A DNA stretch of 64,000 nucleotides from Pontiellaceae bacterium (GTDB lineage Bacteria; Verrucomicrobiota; Kiritimatiellia; Kiritimatiellales; Pontiellaceae). This document shows positions 36,950 through 47,400 of this stretch, piece by piece. How positions within the stretch are numbered: the stretch's first letter is position 1; each line of letters opens with the position of its first letter. The notes under the pieces were generated by a model. It saw only the letters and a program-made list of their open reading frames with translations. It had not been told where the DNA came from and did not search any database. The stretch covers positions 1-64,000 of the forward strand of contig JAFGVP010000093.1 in the NCBI GenBank assembly GCA_016937945.1, written 5' to 3'. Both the position numbers and the translations under genes were made by a program.

Positions 36950-37068
36950 GGTTTCCTCTCATTTGGGTGTTGAAATCAGGCGCCCACACTAAGCAGGGGG
37001 CCGGTGGGAATCAAGCTTTGACAAATCCATTTTTCTGGGAGAATCTGTCCTTTCTTTGGAACAGCAAT

Positions 37069-37578
37069 ATGAAAAGATCATCCTACCTATTTGCAGGAGC
37101 CTGCGTAGCCCTGACCCTCTCCGGCTGCATGGGCTATCGACTGAGCGGCACGCATCCCGCCGGGATTGAACGTGTTACCGTAAGCCCGATTATCAACCGG
37201 ACCGGCGAGCCGGCGATGGAACTGCAGATGACCCACGCCCTGCGCGATCGCATTCAGTTTGACGGCCGGATCAAGCTGGCCGACCGACCGGATCTGGCCG
37301 ATGGAATCATCGAGGTTACGCTGACACAATATGATCTGGTTCCCTGCGCCTATTCCGATGAAAAGCGGACCACCCCCCGCCTCTACCGGATGCGCATCAC
37401 AGCACATGCCGAGCTGAAGCGGGCTGAAACCGATCAGGTGATTGCCCGGTCAGAAACATATGGAGAAGCGACCTTCCCGTTCCAGTCCGACCTGACCTCC
37501 GCCAAGCGTGACGCGCTTCCGGATGCCGTAGCCGAGCTGGCCACCTACATGGTCGACGATCTGCTCGAACAGTGGTAA
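37069..37578 (+). CDS. lptE: LptE-like outer-membrane lipoprotein
   Basis: The 169-aa protein starts at ATG 37069 with a lipoprotein signal peptide ending in the lipobox LSGC (Cys about residue 20), then MGYRLSGTHP and IERVTVSPIINRTGEPAMELQMTHALRDRI, the LptE pattern (PF04390-like). LptE plugs LptD during lipopolysaccharide export, so the organism should have an LPS outer membrane. The upstream in-frame extension lacks family features and overlaps the serA upstream region. The terminator at 37627 follows. Confidence 0.8.
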   Translation: MKRSSYLFAGACVALTLSGCMGYRLSGTHPAGIERVTVSPIINRTGEPAMELQMTHALRDRIQFDGRIKLADRPDLADGIIEVTLTQYDLVPCAYSDEKRTTPRLYRMRITAHAELKRAETDQVIARSETYGEATFPFQSDLTSAKRDALPDAVAELATYMVDDLLEQW

Positions 37579-37626
37579 CCGCAAAAACGGCGCCGGCGCC
37601 TCATCTAGGGAAAAGATCTGGACACG

Positions 37627-37654
37627 AAAAAAGCCCGCTCAATGGCGGGCTTTT
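37627..37654. terminator. Bidirectional terminator between lptE and rpsT
   Basis: Stem GCCCGC/GCGGGC (37633-37638 and 37645-37650) is flanked by six A on the left and four T on the right. It can terminate rpsT on the minus strand (strong U run) and lptE on the plus strand (weaker). Confidence 0.85.
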
Positions 37655-37679
37655 CGCATATAAACTGCAGCACTAAAAA

Positions 37680-37949
37680 TTAGGCAGCAGCAATTTTGCG
37701 CAGGCCGTTTGCAGCATTGGTCTTACGGCGGACAGCCGTATTTTTCTTGATGACCCCTACCTTGGCAGCCTTGTCGAGAACTGAGCTATAGGTCCGCAGT
37801 GCTTCGGCACCCTTCTCGGCGTCGTTGGCCGCGAGGGCTTCCATCATGACACGGCGAGCCGTCTTGATGCGGGTACGAACCTGCACATTGCGGTCGCGGC
37901 GCACTTCGTTCTGACGCATTCTCTTTTTGGCGCTTTTCAGATTCGGCAT
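37680..37949 (-). CDS. rpsT: 30S ribosomal protein S20
   Basis: The 89-aa basic protein has the S20 hallmarks: MPNLKSAKKRMRQNEVRRDRN at the start, RTRIKTARRVMMEAL, and the C-terminal LDKAAKVGVIKKNTAVRRK stretch. It binds 16S rRNA early in 30S assembly. It is monocistronic, with its own strong promoter and a terminator. Confidence 0.97.
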   Translation of the reverse strand: MPNLKSAKKRMRQNEVRRDRNVQVRTRIKTARRVMMEALAANDAEKGAEALRTYSSVLDKAAKVGVIKKNTAVRRKTNAANGLRKIAAA

Positions 37950-38004
37950 ATTAAATCACTCCGTTTAATCAAATTCGTTCCTGTTTCTGGAAAAGAAGAG
38001 ACGG

Positions 38005-38032
38005 ATAATAGCGAGGGTGCTTGCTAAGTCAA
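38005..38032 (-). promoter_or_regulatory. Sigma70-type promoter for rpsT
   Basis: On the minus strand TTGACT (38027-38032) and TATTAT (38005-38010) are separated by 16 bases, about 55 bases upstream of the rpsT ATG. Confidence 0.75.
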
Positions 38033-38060
38033 CCCGCAAATCCAGCAAAAATCCGCTCCG

Positions 38061-39170
38061 TTAATGAACCACACCCCAATGTTCCCTGAAGGGCCAATAA
38101 ACAAACATGGCCGGACCCTGGAAATCCTTTCGCGGCACTCCGCCGAAAAACCGACCGTCCAGACTCATTCCGGGCAGCGTATTATCACCCATCATCAGAT
38201 ATTCGTCCGAACCCAGCTGAATAAAATCATCCGCCGTCTCCAGCCGACTGCCCGGCGCCACGTCATGTCCACCGTGATATATCGGGTCGGTATCGATTTT
38301 CTTAAACATCGGCGGATCCTCTACAATGGTTCCGTTTGCAACAATCCGGCGGTTCTGGATCTGAATTTTTTCATTCGGCAGACCGACCAGGCGCTTGATG
38401 TAGAAGGAATCCTGCCGGACTTGCGGGTGCGTGATATGCCGCGTATCAAAGACGGCAATGTCACCCCGTTCCGGATTCATGAAATTATATTTCATCTTGT
38501 TGACAAGAATATGATCGCCGGCAATGACCTTGGCACCGACAATGACATCTCCCTGACGATATTGCGGCTTAAGCTGAGATCGGTAGTCATTCCCGTCCCT
38601 TTTGATCACAAGGCTGTTCATATATTCGGGAATTTTATGAGAAACTCCTCCGATCACGACGATCAGGGAATGGCCATCGGAACGAATATCCTCTACCGCT
38701 CCCGATGCTTTTGCCCGCACTTCCTTATAGGACGTCCCCGTAACCAGCCACTTAACAAACCTGAGAGGCTGTCGGTCCAGAACGCCGGCCTCCGCCTGCA
38801 TTTCCGTGGTAATCCCGTTCAGCGTGGGCTGCATGGAGCCGGTCGGAATCTTGAACGGCTGAAAGAAAAAGGCGCGAATAGCCATTGCAGCGGCGAGTGC
38901 CACGATAATGACCTCTACGTTTTCACGCATTCCCGTGCGATTAACCAGAGGATACACCTTGTCCGTGGCCGTCGAAAGTGTCTCCAGCGCCTTCTCCAGG
39001 TTATCGCCTCCGGCAGCAACTGCGTCACGTACGGCCTGCTCCGCCTCGACCAGCGCGGAAAGGGCTGCTGGATCGGCAATATCCTCGCGCATATTTCGCG
39101 CGTGGCGCGCCGCGTTGAGATGCTCCTTGACCAGCTTGCGCTGCTTCCGTTTTGCCAGCAAATCTATCAT
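38061..39170 (-). CDS. lepB: Signal peptidase I
   Basis: This 369-aa S26 protease has one membrane segment (about 85-103). The catalytic Ser is Ser112 in IPTGSMQPTL, the general-base Lys is Lys259 in DSFYIKRLVGLP, and GDNTLPGMSLDGRFFG near 325-345 is the C-terminal box. It cleaves signal peptides of exported proteins such as the giant TPR and beta-helix proteins. Two features are unusual: a cytoplasmic, helical N-terminal region of about 85 residues (RKQRKLVKEHLNAARHARNM), and about 147 residues between Ser and Lys, where the E. coli enzyme has about 55. It lies 89 bases downstream of lepA, a common pairing, preceded by AAAGGGAC. Confidence 0.94.
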   Translation of the reverse strand: MIDLLAKRKQRKLVKEHLNAARHARNMREDIADPAALSALVEAEQAVRDAVAAGGDNLEKALETLSTATDKVYPLVNRTGMRENVEVIIVALAAAMAIRAFFFQPFKIPTGSMQPTLNGITTEMQAEAGVLDRQPLRFVKWLVTGTSYKEVRAKASGAVEDIRSDGHSLIVVIGGVSHKIPEYMNSLVIKRDGNDYRSQLKPQYRQGDVIVGAKVIAGDHILVNKMKYNFMNPERGDIAVFDTRHITHPQVRQDSFYIKRLVGLPNEKIQIQNRRIVANGTIVEDPPMFKKIDTDPIYHGGHDVAPGSRLETADDFIQLGSDEYLMMGDNTLPGMSLDGRFFGGVPRKDFQGPAMFVYWPFREHWGVVH

Positions 39171-39259
39171 GGTGTCCCTTTGGAGATGGTTTGAGCGCAG
39201 GGATGAGTCACAAAGGAATGAAAGATCCTCGAATGCCTATTACCTACGTTCATTCCCAC

Positions 39260-41065
39260 CTATTGGTTATTCGTTTTCAGAACGGCGATAAAGGCCTCCT
39301 GCGGAATGTTCACTTTACCGATCGCCTTCAGCTTTTTCTTCCCTTCCTTCTGGCGTTCGAGCAGCTTGCGCTTACGGGAAATATCACCACCGTAACATTT
39401 GGCCGTTACATCCTTGCGATAAGCCCGGATGGTTTCGCGCGCAATAATCTTTCCGTTCACCGCCGCCTGCAATGCCACGGCAAATGCTTGACGGGGAATA
39501 ACGTCCAGCAGCGACTTACACATCTGCCGTCCACGAAACTCCGCTTTTGAGCGATGCACGATGCTGGAAAACGCGTCAACGACCTCGCCATGAATCATCA
39601 CATCCATCTTCACAAGATCCGACTGCTGATAATCGGCATATTCATAATCCATCGATGCATAACCACGAGAAATCGTTTTGAGACGGTCATAGAAGTCGAT
39701 CAGCACCTCGTTTAACGGCATGTGGCAGGTCAGCATAACGCGATGTGCATCAATGCTGTCTGTCTTAATCACTTCACCACGGCGTTCCATCACCAGCTGC
39801 AGCATGTCGCCCATGTAATCCGTCGGCGTAATGATGGTCGCATTGATCATCGGTTCCTCGACATACTCGATCAGGGAAAGATCCGGCAGACGCATCGGAT
39901 TATCGATCTCTATGGCTTCGCCGTTTTTCTGCATCACTCGGTAAACTACGTTCGGATAGGAAGAGATAATATCCAGATTAAATTCGCGGCGGAGCCGTTC
40001 CATGATGATTTCCATATGGAGCAGTCCAAGAAACCCGCAACGAAAACCGAATCCCAGAGCAATTGATGACTCCGCCTGAAATGAGAATGAGGCATCGTTC
40101 AGGCGTAGCTTATCCATGCTGGCGCCCAGTTTTTCATAATCGCTGGTCTCCACCGGATAGATTCCGGAAAAGACCATCGGATGAATCTCTTTGAATCCCG
40201 GCAACGGATCCTGGGCCGGCTTACGGGCGAGCGTCAGGGTATCACCGATCTGGATTTCGGAGGCATCCTTCATATTGGCAATCAGGTAGCCAACGGCACC
40301 CTCATCCAGCGTCTTACACTTCTTCATTTCAGGCGTGAAAATGCCGACTTCCTTGATTTCATAGTCCTGACCGGTGCTCATGACGCGTATTTTCTCACCG
40401 GCCTTCAAGGAGCCGGAAAAGAGCCGCATGTAAACGACCACGCCACGAAAAGCATCATACTTAGAGTCAAAAACCAGCGCCCGGGCAAAGTCATCCTTGG
40501 CGGGTTTCGGAGGAGGAAAGCGTTCCACCACGGCTTCAAGAACCTCTTCGATACCAATTCCCTTTTTGGCGCTCACCTGCAGTGCATCCGTAGCCTCGAT
40601 GGCAAGAATATCCTCAATCTGCTGGGAAACCTCATCCACATCGGCATTGGGCATCTCAATCTTGTTGAGCACAGGAATAATATCGAGTCCGTTTTCGATC
40701 GCCAGATAGGTATTGGAAACGGTCTGAGCCTCTACACCCTGGGCCGCATCCACAACAAGAATCGCCCCTTCGCAGGCCTGAAGACTGCGTGAAACTTCAT
40801 AGGCAAAGTCCACGTGGCCGGGCGTATCAATCAGGTTAAAGGTATAGGTTTTCCCATTTTTCGCCTTATATTTCATCGTCACGGGATGCGCCTTGATCGT
40901 GATGCCGCGCTCTCGCTCAAGATCCATGGAGTCGAGCAGTTGCTCTTTCATCTTGCGCTGTTCCACTGTCTGGGTGAGCTCAAGCATGCGGTCGGCCAGC
41001 GTCGACTTTCCGTGGTCGATGTGGGCGATAATGGAAAAATTCCGGATTAAACTAAGATCATTCAT
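39260..41065 (-). CDS. lepA: Elongation factor 4 (LepA)
   Basis: The 601-aa translational GTPase starts at ATG 41063-41065 (MNDLSLIRNFSIIAHIDHGKST). A 24-residue upstream extension is not family-like. G1 is AHIDHGKST (residues about 14-22), G3 is DTPGHVDF and G4 is LNKIEMPN. EF4-specific features include SSYPNVVYRV and the C-terminal CYGGDISRKRKLLERQKEGKKKLKAIG that reaches the peptidyl-transferase centre. It back-translocates or remodels stalled ribosomes. It is transcribed with lepB downstream. Confidence 0.97.
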   Translation of the reverse strand: MNDLSLIRNFSIIAHIDHGKSTLADRMLELTQTVEQRKMKEQLLDSMDLERERGITIKAHPVTMKYKAKNGKTYTFNLIDTPGHVDFAYEVSRSLQACEGAILVVDAAQGVEAQTVSNTYLAIENGLDIIPVLNKIEMPNADVDEVSQQIEDILAIEATDALQVSAKKGIGIEEVLEAVVERFPPPKPAKDDFARALVFDSKYDAFRGVVVYMRLFSGSLKAGEKIRVMSTGQDYEIKEVGIFTPEMKKCKTLDEGAVGYLIANMKDASEIQIGDTLTLARKPAQDPLPGFKEIHPMVFSGIYPVETSDYEKLGASMDKLRLNDASFSFQAESSIALGFGFRCGFLGLLHMEIIMERLRREFNLDIISSYPNVVYRVMQKNGEAIEIDNPMRLPDLSLIEYVEEPMINATIITPTDYMGDMLQLVMERRGEVIKTDSIDAHRVMLTCHMPLNEVLIDFYDRLKTISRGYASMDYEYADYQQSDLVKMDVMIHGEVVDAFSSIVHRSKAEFRGRQMCKSLLDVIPRQAFAVALQAAVNGKIIARETIRAYRKDVTAKCYGGDISRKRKLLERQKEGKKKLKAIGKVNIPQEAFIAVLKTNNQ

Positions 41066-41238
41066 AAATTCTGCAAATGGTTGGGGCCGATTCCCCCGTA
41101 AAAAATCGAGCGCACAAGCTAACGAAGGCCCATCCAAAGGTCAAGTGTTCCGCTTGTCAGTATATATAGAGTCCCGCCGAGCAAACATCCGCCACCCGGA
41201 CTGTATACGAAAAAGTAATGATCGTTTTTTTCATCTTC

Positions 41239-41252
41239 TTGACCTGCGTCAA
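41239..41252 (+). promoter_or_regulatory. FNR/CRP-family palindrome (TTGAC-N4-GTCAA) upstream of hcp
   Basis: A perfect palindrome TTGAC-CTGC-GTCAA lies 70-83 bases before the hcp ATG. It matches the TTGAT-N4-ATCAA class of sites used by FNR, DNR and HcpR-type regulators, which control hcp in many anaerobes. A CATAGT hexamer at 41275-41280 would be a -10 box, placing the site centre near -41.5, the usual class II activation position. Confidence 0.6.
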
Positions 41253-41321
41253 TGTTTTAATCGCGGCGCAGGGGCATAGTGACCGCATCAATTGAACACG
41301 AAACCATCAAGGAGATAAATC

Positions 41322-42914
41322 ATGAGTATGTTTTGCTACCAGTGTGAACAGACCAGCCAATGCACCGGATGCACCTCGTTCGGCGTCTGCGGAAAAGATC
41401 CGGAAACCGCAGCCCTTCAGGATCTGCTCGTAGAGATCTGCAAAAAGATTTCCGAAAAAGCCCATGCAAAACGGCAGTCCGGCGCCGCAACCCGCGAAGC
41501 CGACCTCTTTGTCATGGAAGGACTTTTCACTACCGTCACCAACGTGAATTTTGACGCCAACGACATTGCGGGCATTATTTCCCGCGGTGCGTCCCTGCTG
41601 AAAGAACTGGGTGGTAACTGGGAACTTCCCACCGATCTTGACGGACTGATCTCCCAGGGTGAAAAGGTAGGCATCGAAAGCCGCATGAACACGCTTGGCG
41701 CCGATATTACCGGCCTGCAGGAACTGATTCTTTACGGACTGAAGGGAACGGCCGCCTATGCCGACCACGCCTTTGTACTCGGCAAGGAAGATGACTCTGT
41801 ATTTGCTTTCTTCCACGAAGCCATGGCCTTTCTGCTTAATCCGGCGCCGACCGTCGACGAGCTCGTCGGCTATGCATTGAAAACCGGCGAGGTCAACCTG
41901 ACCGTCATGGGCCTGCTCGATGCCGCCAACACCGGAACCTACGGCCATCCCGTCCCCACCCCGGTCCGCATCACCCCCGTTGAAGGCAAGGCGATTCTCG
42001 TTTCCGGCCATGACCTGAAGGATCTCGAACTGCTGCTCAAGCAGACCGAAGGCAAAGGAATCAACATTTACACCCACGGAGAAATGCTTCCGTGCCACGG
42101 CTACCCGGAACTGAAGAAATATCCTCACCTCGTCGGCAACTATGGCGGCGCATGGCAGGACCAGCGGGCTGAATTCGAAGCCTTCCCCGGCGCCATCCTG
42201 ATGACCACCAACTGCATCCAGAAGCCGAAGGAAAACTACAAGGCCCGCATCTTCACCTCCGGCCTCGTACAGTGGCCCGGCGTGCAGCACATCGATAACG
42301 GCGATTTCTCGCAGGTTATCGAGGCCGCCCTTGAAGCCGATGGATTTGCGGAAACCGAAGCGGAAAAGACGATCCTCACCGGCTTCGGCCACAACGCCGT
42401 TCTCGGCGTGGCCCCGCAGGTGATCGATGCCGTCAAATCCGGCGCCCTCAAGCACTTCTTCCTGATCGGTGGATGCGACGGAGCCAAGCCGGGCCGCAAC
42501 TATTACACCGACTTTGCCGAAGCCGTGCCGGAAGATTGCGCAATCCTGACGCTGGCCTGCGGCAAGTTCCGCTTCAACAAGCTCGATTTCGGCGATATCG
42601 GCGGCATTCCGCGCCTGCTCGACATCGGCCAGTGCAACGATGCCTACTCCGCCATTCAGATCGCCGTGGCGCTGGCCGGCGCCTTTGACTGCGGCGTCAA
42701 CGACCTCCCGCTCTCCATGATTCTTTCGTGGTATGAACAGAAGGCCGTCTGTATTCTACTGACCCTGCTGCACCTCGGCATCAAGGACATCAAGGTCGGC
42801 CCCAGCCTGCCGGCATTCATCACGCCGACCGTGCTCAACGTACTGGTCGAAAACTTCAACATCGCCCCGACCACCACCGTCGAAGCCGATATGAAGGAGT
42901 GTCTGGGCAACTGA
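41322..42914 (+). CDS. hcp: Hydroxylamine reductase / hybrid cluster protein
   Basis: The 530-aa protein has the N-terminal [4Fe-4S] motif Cys5-x2-Cys8-x8-Cys17-x5-Cys23, the spacing typical of class I Hcp from anaerobes. The hybrid-cluster ligand regions include HGEMLPCHGYPEL, MTTNCIQKP and LACGKFRFN. Hcp reduces hydroxylamine in vitro and is regarded as a nitric oxide reductase in vivo. It has an AAGGAGA ribosome-binding site, an upstream FNR-type box and a terminator after it, so it is a single-gene unit. No hcr (NADH oxidoreductase) partner is present, as is common in anaerobes. Confidence 0.97.
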   Translation: MSMFCYQCEQTSQCTGCTSFGVCGKDPETAALQDLLVEICKKISEKAHAKRQSGAATREADLFVMEGLFTTVTNVNFDANDIAGIISRGASLLKELGGNWELPTDLDGLISQGEKVGIESRMNTLGADITGLQELILYGLKGTAAYADHAFVLGKEDDSVFAFFHEAMAFLLNPAPTVDELVGYALKTGEVNLTVMGLLDAANTGTYGHPVPTPVRITPVEGKAILVSGHDLKDLELLLKQTEGKGINIYTHGEMLPCHGYPELKKYPHLVGNYGGAWQDQRAEFEAFPGAILMTTNCIQKPKENYKARIFTSGLVQWPGVQHIDNGDFSQVIEAALEADGFAETEAEKTILTGFGHNAVLGVAPQVIDAVKSGALKHFFLIGGCDGAKPGRNYYTDFAEAVPEDCAILTLACGKFRFNKLDFGDIGGIPRLLDIGQCNDAYSAIQIAVALAGAFDCGVNDLPLSMILSWYEQKAVCILLTLLHLGIKDIKVGPSLPAFITPTVLNVLVENFNIAPTTTVEADMKECLGN

Positions 42915-42933
42915 CCATTACTCTGAATAGCAT

Positions 42934-42966
42934 AAAAGGCGCTCCATCCGGGGCGCCTTTTTGTTT
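42934..42966 (+). terminator. Rho-independent terminator after hcp
   Basis: AAAAGGCGC ... GCGCC is followed by TTTTTGTTTTT, 20 bases past the hcp stop. The opposite strand has a shorter T run and could also weakly stop the beta-CASP gene. Confidence 0.88.
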
Positions 42967-42987
42967 TTAAGCTCTGGGAGATCGGCT

Positions 42988-44394
42988 TTAATCGAGCACG
43001 ACTTCCTGCTCATATTCGGGAACAACGCAATTCCAACCGGTCTTTTCCGAGAGGAAATCCTTGAAGGCGGCGGCAGCAGACTCTTCCCCGTGCGTCACAA
43101 AAACCTTGCGCGGCGCCTGCTGCAGAGACGAGATCCAGCGATACAGCTCATTCTGGTCAGCATGCGCTGAAAAACCGCTGATGCGCTCAATCCGGGCAAG
43201 CACCGGATGCTCTTCCCCGAAGATGCGGACCGTTTCCGGCTTATCGAGAATAATGCGGCCCAGCGTTCCGACAGCCTGATAGCCGACAAACAGAATGGTA
43301 CTCTCCGGTCGGTCAATGTTGTTCTTGAGATGGTGCTTGATACGACCGCCGGTACACATACCCGATCCGGCGATAATAATCGCGGTACCCTTGATGTGAT
43401 TGATGGACTTGGACTGGTCCACCGTGCGCGACATGGTCAGTCCGGGAAAATCGCACGGCTGGTCGCCGGCGCGTACATGCTCCATGGTTTCTTCATCGAA
43501 CAGCTCCTCATGCTTCTTGAACACTTCCGTGATTTTCACGGCCATCGGACTGTCGACAAAGGCCATCAGATGCGGAATGCGGTCTTCCTTCAGCAGGTTA
43601 TTGAGGTGATAAAGCAGCTCCTGCGTCCGCTCCAGAGCAAAACTGGGAATCACCACATTGCCGCCGGCCTTGTGGGTTTCATTAATAATGCGTTCGAGCT
43701 CGCCGGGGATATCCGCAACTTCGCCATGCGTGCGATCACCATATGTCGACTCGATCAGTACATAGTCCGCATGCTCAAACTGGAAAGGGTCGCGCATAAT
43801 CGGCAGATCCCAGCGCCCGACATCGCCGGAAAAGATAATCGAACGGGTTTCGCCTCCCTGCTCAACCTCAAGACGAATGGAAGATGAACCGAACACATGA
43901 CCGGCTTCGCGGAATTCCGCCGTAATGCCCGCACCGATCGCGACCTTGGTATTGTACCGAACCTTGTTGAACAGCCCGTTTACCTTCTGCGCATCCTCCA
44001 TGGTGTAGAGCGGCTCATAAGGGAACGGACTCGTTTTCCCGGACCGCTCATGACGCATCAGCTTATGCTTGATGTCTTCTTCCTGAATATGCGCCGAATC
44101 GAGCATAATGATATTGGCGATTTCAGCCGTGGCCGCCGTCGCAAAAACCGTCCCGCGGAATCCTTCCTTCACCAGCTTGGGCAGGCGGCCGCAGTGGTCA
44201 AGATGCGCATGCGTCAACAGAACAGCATCAATCGTATCCGCCGGAACGGGAAAATCGGCCCAGTTGCGGGACTTGAGATCGCGTTCCTGATAAAGCCCGC
44301 AGTCAACCAACAAGCGGACTCCGTTGGCTTCGAGAAAATAACAGGATCCCGTTACGTTTTTTGCGGCTCCGAAAAATTTGAGTTTAATTTCCAT
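42988..44394 (-). CDS. Metallo-beta-lactamase/beta-CASP ribonuclease
   Basis: This 468-aa protein has the Zn motif THAHLDHCGRLP (near 59-70), the MBL motif SGDVGRWD, then a beta-CASP insertion with IPSFALERTQELL, GSGMCTGGRIKHHL and the C-terminal GFSAHADQNELYRW. This is the CPSF-73-like/YSH1 family of endo- and exoribonucleases acting on RNA. The AAGGAG ribosome-binding site is clear. It lies 48 bases downstream of the AddB-like gene and is probably co-transcribed with it; a shared role in nucleic-acid processing is inferred only from that pairing. Confidence 0.93.
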   Translation of the reverse strand: MEIKLKFFGAAKNVTGSCYFLEANGVRLLVDCGLYQERDLKSRNWADFPVPADTIDAVLLTHAHLDHCGRLPKLVKEGFRGTVFATAATAEIANIIMLDSAHIQEEDIKHKLMRHERSGKTSPFPYEPLYTMEDAQKVNGLFNKVRYNTKVAIGAGITAEFREAGHVFGSSSIRLEVEQGGETRSIIFSGDVGRWDLPIMRDPFQFEHADYVLIESTYGDRTHGEVADIPGELERIINETHKAGGNVVIPSFALERTQELLYHLNNLLKEDRIPHLMAFVDSPMAVKITEVFKKHEELFDEETMEHVRAGDQPCDFPGLTMSRTVDQSKSINHIKGTAIIIAGSGMCTGGRIKHHLKNNIDRPESTILFVGYQAVGTLGRIILDKPETVRIFGEEHPVLARIERISGFSAHADQNELYRWISSLQQAPRKVFVTHGEESAAAAFKDFLSEKTGWNCVVPEYEQEVVLD

Positions 44395-44442
44395 CCTCTG
44401 CTCCTTCTTATGGGTTTTCCGACAGCCCGGAACAGATGATAT

Positions 44443-47400
44443 TTAATCCAACTCTTCCCGGTTCACTGCCGTGGTCCGACAAATCGACTCATAATCATTA
44501 TAGGAGGCGATGAGGGGATCGACAGCAAAATCGCCATCTTTCAACCGCTGTACATTCTTATTCAGGGTTTCCAGAAAAGCGGGGAGCAGGTCCGGCGCGT
44601 CCAGCGACACCAGGCTCTTCTTCAACGCACCGCTGATTTTTGAGAAATCACGCTCATAAAAAAGGTAGCCGGCTTCAGTCATTGCGTTGCTGCAATCGGT
44701 ATTCATTTTACCGAAAAAGTGCTGTTGGGCCGCCAGCGCATAGACCGGAAGCTGACAATCGAGGTTGCGCCGGATTTCATCGATGTATGCATCCTGATCG
44801 CGCCGGGCCCGACTCGATCCTTTGTAATCAAGCACCCGCACCCTTGAGAGCGCGCCACCCGCATCAAACAACAGATCAACCCGGTCGATGGTTCCCCGAA
44901 TCCGAAGTCCCGCAAGCCCAACCGCCGATTCTCCGAAAAACCGATGCTCAAAAAGCGCCGGATAACGCCCTTCTGCTGCACAGCTCTGCGCATCGTAGCG
45001 AACAAAGTTAAGAATCTGCGTCAGGATTTTTTCCCGCTCAGCAACCCAGATCCCGGGATATCCCAGCGCCACCTGATCAAATTCGCGCCGGACCAATGCT
45101 TCCGCAAATTCGACATATTCCTGCGTCAGGGCAGCATCAAAAACCGCCAACGGAATCGCCCCGGGACCGCCTTCCGTCCGGCGGCGCCAGCCGTTTTGCG
45201 TCCACACCGCCCATTGCGGCGTGACATCCAGACCGGCGGATCCATCGGCAAACGCGGTATAGATCTTTTTCAGGAGAACGTGTATCAAAGAACCGCGCTC
45301 CATAGGATCGGGCGTGTCATCCGCCATCGACTCATCCCGAAGGCCAAGCACCTGCTCAATCAGGAAGAGATAGCGACACTGCGCCAGCTTTTCCAGCGCC
45401 GTCGGACTCAGTTCATTTTTTGACTCCAGCCAATCGGCAATCCTGTTCTGAAGTGCCGGAATGTGGCCGCAGTAAACAGAAGCCACACGCTCATCGGCCG
45501 GAGCATCCAGAAAACCCTCCCGCTCCGCTTCAATCCTTAACATGGAAACCAGATGTTCAAGCGCAGCCGCTGGCTGGGTTCCTTCATTGCTCCCGGATGG
45601 CGGGACCGCGGCGTCTCCAAGGGCAACCGCCGACTGCAGGGCTTCATCCCGCGCCCGGCATAGCGCAAGCGGAACGATGGTCAGGTAGGACTCGCCCGGC
45701 ATCGGCATCCGGTCTTCCGGCGCCGTCTGCTGCTGGACATTCAGGTGTCGCAGAAACAGGTTATCATCATCCAGCCGCTGCATGCGCCATTGGTCATACG
45801 GACAGGGATTGAGCGTTTCCTGCGCCGGCCAGCCGGCCAGCTCCCAGACCTTTCGAAAATATTCGCCCGGACTTTTTTCATTTCCATCCTGATCCGCCGA
45901 TTGGTAGGAGAGCACCAAGCGCTTCCGTGTCATCCCCAACGCTGAAAGGAACAGGACCGACTGCTGTTCAAAAAGCACATCCGCCTTCGGCAACGCCAGT
46001 ACCGGAAGATGCCGCCCCATCTCCTCAAGATGACGGCGCAGCCACGCCCGTTCGTCATCACAGAGCAAAGCATCCTGACCGGGAACCGACGGAAACTCTC
46101 CCTCATTCAGCCCGGCAAAAAGGACGAGATCAAATTCGAGCCCGACTGCATCGTGGGGATTCAGCACCCAGACGCCCTGCTCATGACTTTCACGAGGGTG
46201 GACTGTCGCATTTTCAAGCAGCTCCTCCACCAGATCAATCAGGTCATTCAGCGGAACGGCATGTTCCCCCAGGCTTTCCAGCAAGCCCCGGACACACTGC
46301 AGTGCTTCACGGTTAAAATGATCTTCCGGCTCCGTCATCCGCTCATTGAGCACTTCCGAGGCGACAAACCCGGAACAGGTACCGGACGAATGAAGCCAGG
46401 CATAGGATTCGGGATTGATCCGCGGCGGCGCCTTAAGCAGACCATCCACCACGCTGTCAGACTGCGAAAAATGGATCGCCGGATTACGCAGCAGATCGAT
46501 CAGCTCATCGCGTTCCGGACGAATCGGAAAGGCCAGCCATGCAAGAAATGCTTTTACACAGGGAGAGGAGAGCACCGGACGGCCGCGCCGGAAAAAGTAG
46601 GGTATTCCAAAGCGACCGAATACATGCGGAATAATATCCTGCAGCACGCTGATATTCGGAACCACCAATGCAATACGATTGGGTGCCAACCCCTCTTCCT
46701 GAAGATGCCACGCAATACGCCGCGCCAGGTCTTCCACCTCACCATAGATGCCGGATGAGCGTGAAAAAGCGATTCGGTCTCCCTGCTCCAACGGTATGAG
46801 TCCGGCGCAGTCGACGGCCATCGCATCGCCCAGATCCTCTGTCCAAGCCGCCCACGGTTCGGCCATGATCTGCATCTGAATACGCTGTCCCAGCCGATCG
46901 GCTGATGACTCGGAATGCGCCTGCGGAAGGGCCGATTCCACCCGGACCTTCATGGTGTGGTTCAGGGCCAACACACAGGATTCCTCAAAGGGATTCAGCC
47001 AGCGCACGGAGCGGAAGGTTATCCTTCGGGCACCCCGCAATAGCGGCGGCCAGGCATCGCGGTTACCGCGCAACAGCTTCAGAATAGCCGCATTAACATC
47101 GAGCGCGTCGACATAGCCCTCCTGTTTGATGATGGCGCGCCACACACTGAAAAGCGTTCCAAGCTGATAGAGTTTATGTCGACGCGGACGATCCAGCATC
47201 CAGTCGATGACGTGCGCAACCTCTCCGGGAATTGAAGCCATCTCCTTGAGAAGCTGTTCAAGGACATCGCCCAGTGCGGCATCCGAAACCTCGCCCAGCG
47301 TCCCCTGCCCAGCAAAATGACCGCGGGCCACCTCGACCACCTGATTACGCATCAGCACCTGCCGGACCGGAGACATACGTTGTCCCTTGAGCCGGACATA

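Noticed and set aside
35354-36973. 539-aa open frame on the plus strand over serA
   Set aside because: Shadow of serA; no family features, arises from GC-rich third positions.
38064-39194. 376-aa frame on the plus strand over lepB
   Set aside because: Antisense shadow; the minus strand carries the catalytic Ser and Lys motifs.
41307-42455. 382-aa frame on the minus strand over hcp
   Set aside because: Antisense shadow of a clear hcp gene.
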